A DNA stretch of 64,000 bases from Smittia aterrima (lineage: Eukaryota > Arthropoda > Insecta > Diptera > Chironomidae): the NCBI GenBank assembly GCA_033063855.1, contig CP093829.1, forward strand, positions 12,493,537 to 12,557,536. The letters run 5' to 3'. This document shows positions 58,681 to 64,000 of this stretch, in pieces (positions within the stretch are counted from its first letter, which is position 1; each line of letters opens with the position of its first letter). Both the position numbers and the translations under genes were made by a program. The notes below the pieces were generated by a model. It searched no databases, was not told the DNA's origin, and was given only the letters and a program-made list of their open reading frames with translations.

Positions 58681-60806
58681 TTACTTTCTAACATCTTCAT
58701 CGGATAAATTCATAGCTTTATTGTCGATTCCGAGATCGACGTCAAACATTTTCATCACGGAAGTTCCGCTTTGCTGAATCGGCTCTCCAACTTGAACAGT
58801 TTCGTCCTCGTTCATAATTTGGATCCGATCAGCAGCGTCGTGATGTAAATGCGGATGCGAGATAACGTCCCAAATCTTATTTTCTATCTTTGAAGTTGAA
58901 TCGTGAACGATCGCAGCGATTGATTTATCAGCTGCAGCGTTCGATGTGAACTTTCCAAAGTTCTCGTCTTTCGGTGTGATCTTTGAGATTCTCCATTCGT
59001 CGTAGGATTGCGTGAGAATAGAAATCAAAAGTCCAAAAAATATTGTCATCAATGTTCCAATCATCGAATACCACATGTAGCTGACTCGATAGATTGATGT
59101 ATACCATTCGCTTTCTTCTTGAACTTCAAGAATTGGAGTAGATGTTGCATTTACGAAACAGTTGCAACCTTCAGTTGAAGTTTTTAAATAAGGTTCTTCA
59201 ACTCCAAATGAGAGTGCGCAGATTCCAAGAGCCAACACGCAAACCATCGAAATAAGTCCACCATATAACGCGCCTTTTAAATTTGCTCTTTTGAAAAAGA
59301 TTCCAAGACAGAAAAGTCCAAGAATGATCCCACCAACGAGTCCATTTAACGTTAGCGTTGCTTGTAAGATCGATCGTCCCTCGACAAGGAAAATCAAGCC
59401 GAAACTGATGACTCCGTAACCGAAGTTCATCCATTTCGCGTACCGTGTTGCAGATGTAGGATTGATTTTGATGTTGATTCCTGACACTAAAAGATCTTCA
59501 ATTGTCACAGCTGATAGAGAGCTCAAACAGGCAGCGACCGTTCCCAACGAAGCCGCGAATATTCCAGCGACGAAGATTCCAACAAATGCTGTGAAGTGAC
59601 TGAAAGTTTCCATTACGTAGAATGGCACCAGTTGATCTATTGCATCGATTTTTCCAGCGCTTAGTGGATCGCATGTACTGTACTTTGTGAAAGTCATTAA
59701 TCCCGTGTAGAAGTTGATGAGAAAAACAAGAACAAGTCCAACGATTGAGAGAGTTAAAGCAATTTTGGCTTTCGTGAGATTTCTTAACGACATCGCTTTC
59801 TGAACGGTCGATTGGTTAACGCAAAGAAGCGAAGACCAATAGAAGAAGCCGCCGATGACGACGGAAAATACTGTATGGCGAGTAGTGGGGTTTGGATCGA
59901 AACTGTTGGAAGAAAAAGTGTTAATTAGTTTTATTGTCTCCAACGCCTCTTTCAATAAACTCACTTGAAAAAGTCTAACCGATCGTTTTCTTTCGAGATC
60001 TTGAAGATTTCTGAGATTCCGCCTTCTTGAATATGTGTTCCCAGTACAACCACAAGCAGAAGTGATACGAAGAGCACGCACGCTTGGAAAGTATCAGCAA
60101 TGACAACTGCTTTCAATCCTCCTTGGCTCGAGTAGAAGACGCAAACAATATAGATGAGCACGATTGCGAGACGCGTGTTTAACCCTGTTGCTTTTGACAA
60201 AGCAATTGCTGGAGCAAGAACAGACACGCTTGTGTAGAAGCACATTTGAATTACATAAAGACATCCACCAAAAATCCTCATTTCTTTTCCAAATCGCATT
60301 CCAAGATATTCATAACAAGACGTCAACTGCATTCGATCGTAAATTGGATAAAATACTTTGACGGCGAGTGGAATCACGGCGAGCATTGAGATTACGATCA
60401 ATGAAAATTGCGTCCCGTTGAAAAACATTTCAGCAGGATTTCCAAGTAATTCAATGGCTGTGATGAAGGATGTTGTGAGGCTGAGAGTCACTGGGAAGAT
60501 TGTCATTCCACTTCCCAACATGAAGTCGGACGCTGAAGCGGAGTTTGCTGCTTTATCGAAGAAACCATAAAATACGCCAATGCCTAGGGAGATGACGAGC
60601 ATTCCGATCACAACGGAATAATCCCACAGTGTGAATCCTCCAGGATTCTTATGAGCATCGCAGCTTTCGAGTGGCTCATTTGAGGCAAGATTAATAACAA
60701 GCTCGTAACGTGTGCCTGATATGTCAGCCACTCCTTCGATGGATTCCACTGATGACGACAGCGCAATAATTGAGCTTAAACAAATTATCAGCAACAATTT
60801 CTTCAT
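58681..60806 (-). CDS. Sodium-coupled solute transporter (SLC5, SMVT-like)
   Basis: Sodium:solute symporter with about 13 membrane helices. Exons (minus): 60806-59965 and 59902-58681; phase agrees and gives 687 aa. Motifs: WDYSVVIGMLVISLGIGVFYGF (first SSF helix), DFMLGSGMTIFPVTLSLTTSFITAIELLGNPAEMFFNG, SCYEYLGMRFG, YSSQGGLKAVVIADTFQACV, CVNQSTVQKAMSLRNLTKAKIAL, GIFVAGIFAASLGTVAACLSSLSAVTIEDLL. These place it near the insect multivitamin / monocarboxylate-like SLC5 group; the substrate cannot be read from sequence. The N-terminus begins with a signal-peptide-like stretch (MKKLLLIICLSSIIALSSSV) and about 45 extracellular residues before the first SSF helix. The C-terminal tail is long and cytosolic. 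Confidence 0.9.
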
Positions 60807-62960
60807 TTTCTCTGTTTTTCTTGAGGCGTTTTTAGTTTAATTGATGTGAGGACTTCCTCTCAATTTGGTGACTTTGTATGAAATTCTCTTTAATTGAGCG
60901 AGTAATTTACATCGCGCGCTTTCCCTTTGAACAATTAATTTCAATTGATCCTGGTTGAATCTGCTTACAATTTGATTTATCTCCTGCAAGAAAGAGCAAA
61001 CAATTAATTAAATTCAATAAAGTTATTGAATTGGCTTGAGGAGAAAACAAATGTATTGAAAACCGTTTAGCTGACCAATTTTGGCAATGACAATATTTTT
61101 CAATTTAGCGACAAATTCTTTGATTACAGAGAAGGAAACAACACATCAAAGTCGTCAATAATAGTTTGTAATTTATATCTCACAGCGACCGGTGTTTTCC
61201 AGTGTTTTCCTACCGCATCTGGATAAGTTTGAATCGAGAACTCGAGAATTTGTAAGTGCTACACGTTAACGAGACTATGTCAACGATTATCTAGATCACT
61301 AATAGATAGCGGTGAATATTTCAAGTTCTTTGTGAGACGAAAAGGGTTTCATTAAATAACAAAGAAAGAGTAATTTTTTTATCAAACTATGGAAAGTCTT
61401 GAATCAAGCATGAAATCAATTTTTTTTGCATAAAGGAGTCTCAACATCGTTTTCTTTGTGTTGAGTGTAAAATTGGCTTGGATCAATCCAGTGACATCTA
61501 GTTCAGCCCGCATTGATTCCACGCGTTAGTTTCATGTTCATATTTATCCATGTTATTCGATTCGATGAGGAGAAGGCATTGCTCTTGCGGTCAGAGTAAT
61601 CGAAGCATGATCAATTGAAAGTCATTTTGAAAAAGTAAAAATTTTCCATTCGATTAATTCGTGGAAAATTTATTGATAAAGAAAATTGTTTGTCATTGAT
61701 TTCAATTGAAATTTCTAGTCGTAAAGCAAATGATATCGATTATAGTCGACGCTTTTTGATTCGAGTTTTCTATATCTAAGAAAATTCCGGTGTCATCTGG
61801 TTTGGTTCAAGTTTAATTCAAAGCGATAACGAGATATATATTGACGCCTTGTTGACTTTGATTGGTTGATAGTTAAATATGATTTACTCACCGATTTTGA
61901 TGATCGAAAGATAAGAAAGTACGGAATTGAATTTGGAGTATTAATCCTCGACTGCTTCTGTATTTCATCAATCCGAGATTCAGGTAAATTATCAAGAGAT
62001 TTTGATGATGTCGTATCCACAAACACAAAATATTTTCCTTTTTTTTACTAAATTGTAGCAATTTGTGTATGAATTTAAAATTATTGGTCACGATTTGTAG
62101 TTGTTACAAAAAACTCTTCACGTTTGCAATCAAATTATTATTTTTCTGTTTTGCTTAATAAAAGCTCTTCACGTTTGAGTAAAAAGCAGCAACTGATGCG
62201 ATCGCGTGAAACTTCAGTTCAATTTATAGCAATTTCTACACGATCGCTATCGAACGATAAAAAAAGCCCGACGACGGCTGTCTTCGATGTATTCTCTGTC
62301 TGAACCAATTGTTTTTGGATTTTTCCCACTTTTGTTTGTTTCGTGTTTCTTCTTCAGCAAAATGTTTAAAAGTCGAGTGGCGTTTGAAGCGACGAGTCTT
62401 CATTCGACGTCATCAAGCGATGTTTTCTTCTTCAAGATAGTTTTACTATTTTGATACCAACAGCGAAAAGGAAACAAAAGAAACTAGTTTTGATAACAGC
62501 AATGACTCACTAGAGCTTTTTTTCCTTGAGAATCGATTGGCCACTTGAATCGATAAAACACTTGAGTTTAATTAGTTGGCAATTTTTGAGTTAGAATGAT
62601 GGGGGAGTTCCTGAAATACCCAAATAGACCTTAACCTGCTCAATATTCTTCGAAATTTTGCAGCTGAATTTTTTTTACTCTATTAAGGTAAAATTTAAAT
62701 GACGTAGAATGGCGATGCGAATTTATCCAGTTCAAAGCTGAAATAATTTCATGTTTGTAGCTTGATTTTAAGAAACGCGAAAATATTTCTTCCTCAGGTC
62801 AAGAAACTCTTCGAGCGATGAAGGAAGAAACATTCTGCTTAAAGAAGTTTAGCTTGCGTCATGAGTAACGCAAAAAAGTTTTGGGATAAACCAAATCATT
62901 TTTTTATAGAAAAACAAAAGTATTTGATAAGCAAATTTATTTAATAAAAAGAAACATTTT
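60807..62960. other. Intergenic region, no gene seen
   Basis: Upstream of the SLC5 gene and downstream of the GPCR. Short frames at 61793-62091 have no recognisable content. AT-rich; no repeats noted. Confidence 0.45.
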
Positions 62961-63917
62961 TTATTCTGAACCCATTTCAATGTTTACAAAATTATCTTCA
63001 AAACGTCGCGTAAAAATTGATTTAAACTCGCGTTTGAACTCAGCATCAAACAAAATGTAGAGAATTGGTTTATAAACGAGGGTCAATTTAAAAATGAGAT
63101 AAGAGATCTGGGTAATAAGAATTTGTGTTTGGATCCTGAAATTGTTAAATGAGAAGAAAACTGTGAGGCAAAACGAGATCATCAGAGGAATAACAAAAAT
63201 CAGGTAAACCGCAATTAAACTTGCAAACAATTTTTTGATTGGTTTTCTAATGAAAACTTTGTTGACAAATAAAGAAATCAATAAAACAATGATAGGAATT
63301 AGGAAGGTTAACAGTTCAATCACATCACCTAACTTTTCAAAATTTAAAACTTGCCAGTCACTAAGACAAAATGACATTCCCGAATCATCATCAAGCACTG
63401 CAGCAGATAATCCATGTGGAATTGAAATTACCAAAGCAACAAGCCAAATAATATCAATGATGATAACTGCTCGTTTCTTTGATGCTTGCTGATAGAACGT
63501 ATCGATAACAAGAGGAACTGTGATTTGAATTGCACCAAGAATAGCATTAAACATTATAACATAAATCAAAATGGAACAAACAGTTTTGCTAAACTTAAAA
63601 TCAATGCCCTCGATGAATGTAATTTGAATAAATTCCGTGATTAGCATTACAAAGTCACCAACTGTTAAGCTCAATAAAATTAAATTGATTGCTGTTTGCA
63701 TCTGCTTCCTCCTTGCGATTGTGAGGCACACAAAAGTATTTCCAATGAATCCAGCCAAGAAAACGATTGCCACGAAAATGATGTGAACAGCTTTGGGGAT
63801 CGGTTTCCCAAATCCATAAGTTTCATCCTTCTCAGACAACAATACATCAGAAGAATTGAAATCCTCTGAATATAGTTCGGATAAATTGAATGTATGCTCC
63901 CAGTTTTCGATTTCCAT
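62961..63917 (-). CDS. Divergent class A-like G-protein-coupled receptor, orphan
   Basis: Single-exon 318-aa protein with seven predicted membrane helices. The start is the ATG at 63917 (MEIENWEHTFNL); an in-frame GTG upstream is not used. The N-terminus has N-glycosylation sequons (NLS, NSS). TM1 has GNTFVCLTIARR, TM2 has ILLSLTVGDFVML (the family's LAxxD reads LTVGD), and a Cys before TM3 (KTVCSIL) may bond to one in the second loop (FCLSDW). The DRY motif after TM3 reads VIDTFY, and NPxxY in TM7 reads YKPILYI. The overall plan fits a peptide-type receptor, but no ligand group is recognised. Altered switch motifs suggest unusual signalling. Confidence 0.7.
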   Translation of the reverse strand: MEIENWEHTFNLSELYSEDFNSSDVLLSEKDETYGFGKPIPKAVHIIFVAIVFLAGFIGNTFVCLTIARRKQMQTAINLILLSLTVGDFVMLITEFIQITFIEGIDFKFSKTVCSILIYVIMFNAILGAIQITVPLVIDTFYQQASKKRAVIIIDIIWLVALVISIPHGLSAAVLDDDSGMSFCLSDWQVLNFEKLGDVIELLTFLIPIIVLLISLFVNKVFIRKPIKKLFASLIAVYLIFVIPLMISFCLTVFFSFNNFRIQTQILITQISYLIFKLTLVYKPILYILFDAEFKREFKSIFTRRFEDNFVNIEMGSE

Positions 63918-64000
63918 TTTAAATTTCAATATTATTTTCACTTTAATATTCTTCTATTAATCTTGAGCTATCAGTCTCGACTAAAATATTTACTAGTAAA

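Noticed and set aside
1..64000. CRISPR arrays, bacterial operons or tRNA genes
   Set aside because: No regularly spaced direct repeats with unique spacers, and no cloverleaf with A and B boxes was seen. The TnpB-like genes are the eukaryotic Fanzor type.

Overview
The window looks like a compact insect nuclear genome, most likely a dipteran and plausibly a midge-like nematoceran (the lineage is inferred). Its genes have short GT-AG introns of mostly 50-70 bp in AT-rich DNA. They encode insect-type products: three alpha-amylases, an odorant-binding protein, a multi-domain R&R cuticular protein and an OGDH with alternative exons. Exon models were built by hand from ORFs, splice signals and reading phase. 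Where stated, the summed exon lengths close the frame.

Layout: an otopetrin proton-channel gene (about 173-4010, +), with one intron holding a 5S rRNA-like sequence plus a dispersed repeat; an SLC7 cationic amino acid transporter with a long acidic tail (4996-8376, +); a GH16 beta-1,3-glucanase gene with one frameshift (8716-9808, -); a repeat-rich stretch (9870-14195). Then comes a large inverted-repeat structure holding two broken Fanzor (eukaryotic TnpB-like, RNA-guided nuclease family) genes that face each other (14196-18831). Next are three tandem alpha-amylase genes (19207-24676, +), an acidic secreted protein (24910-26057, +), gamma-glutamyl carboxylase (26325-29555, -), a divergent polypeptide GalNAc-transferase (31032-32864, +), a mitochondrial ABCB7 transporter (33942-40008, -) with an intronless SETD4-like gene inside its first intron, and 2-oxoglutarate dehydrogenase (43506-50282, +). 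The window ends with an odorant-binding protein with a His-rich insert (51481-52964, -), an R&R cuticular protein (54187-56477, +), a papain-family cysteine protease (57256-58477, -), an SLC5 sodium-coupled transporter (58681-60806, -) and a divergent class A-like GPCR (62961-63917, -).

Most genes are unrelated housekeeping or tissue-specific loci. The amylases and the glucanase look like digestive carbohydrases. The amylases share proximal promoter architecture: a TATA box, GATA-type sites and, in two copies, a conserved inverted repeat. OGDH carries two mutually exclusive exons, only one of which has the acidic motif tied to calcium sensing in animal OGDH.

The most unusual region is the Fanzor inverted repeat. 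Both arms keep the RuvC and zinc-ribbon coding block, the same intron-like 3' segment and a UUCG-capped hairpin past the stop codon, which makes the hairpin a candidate guide-RNA end. Both ORFs are broken, so any activity would need an intact source copy elsewhere in the genome.
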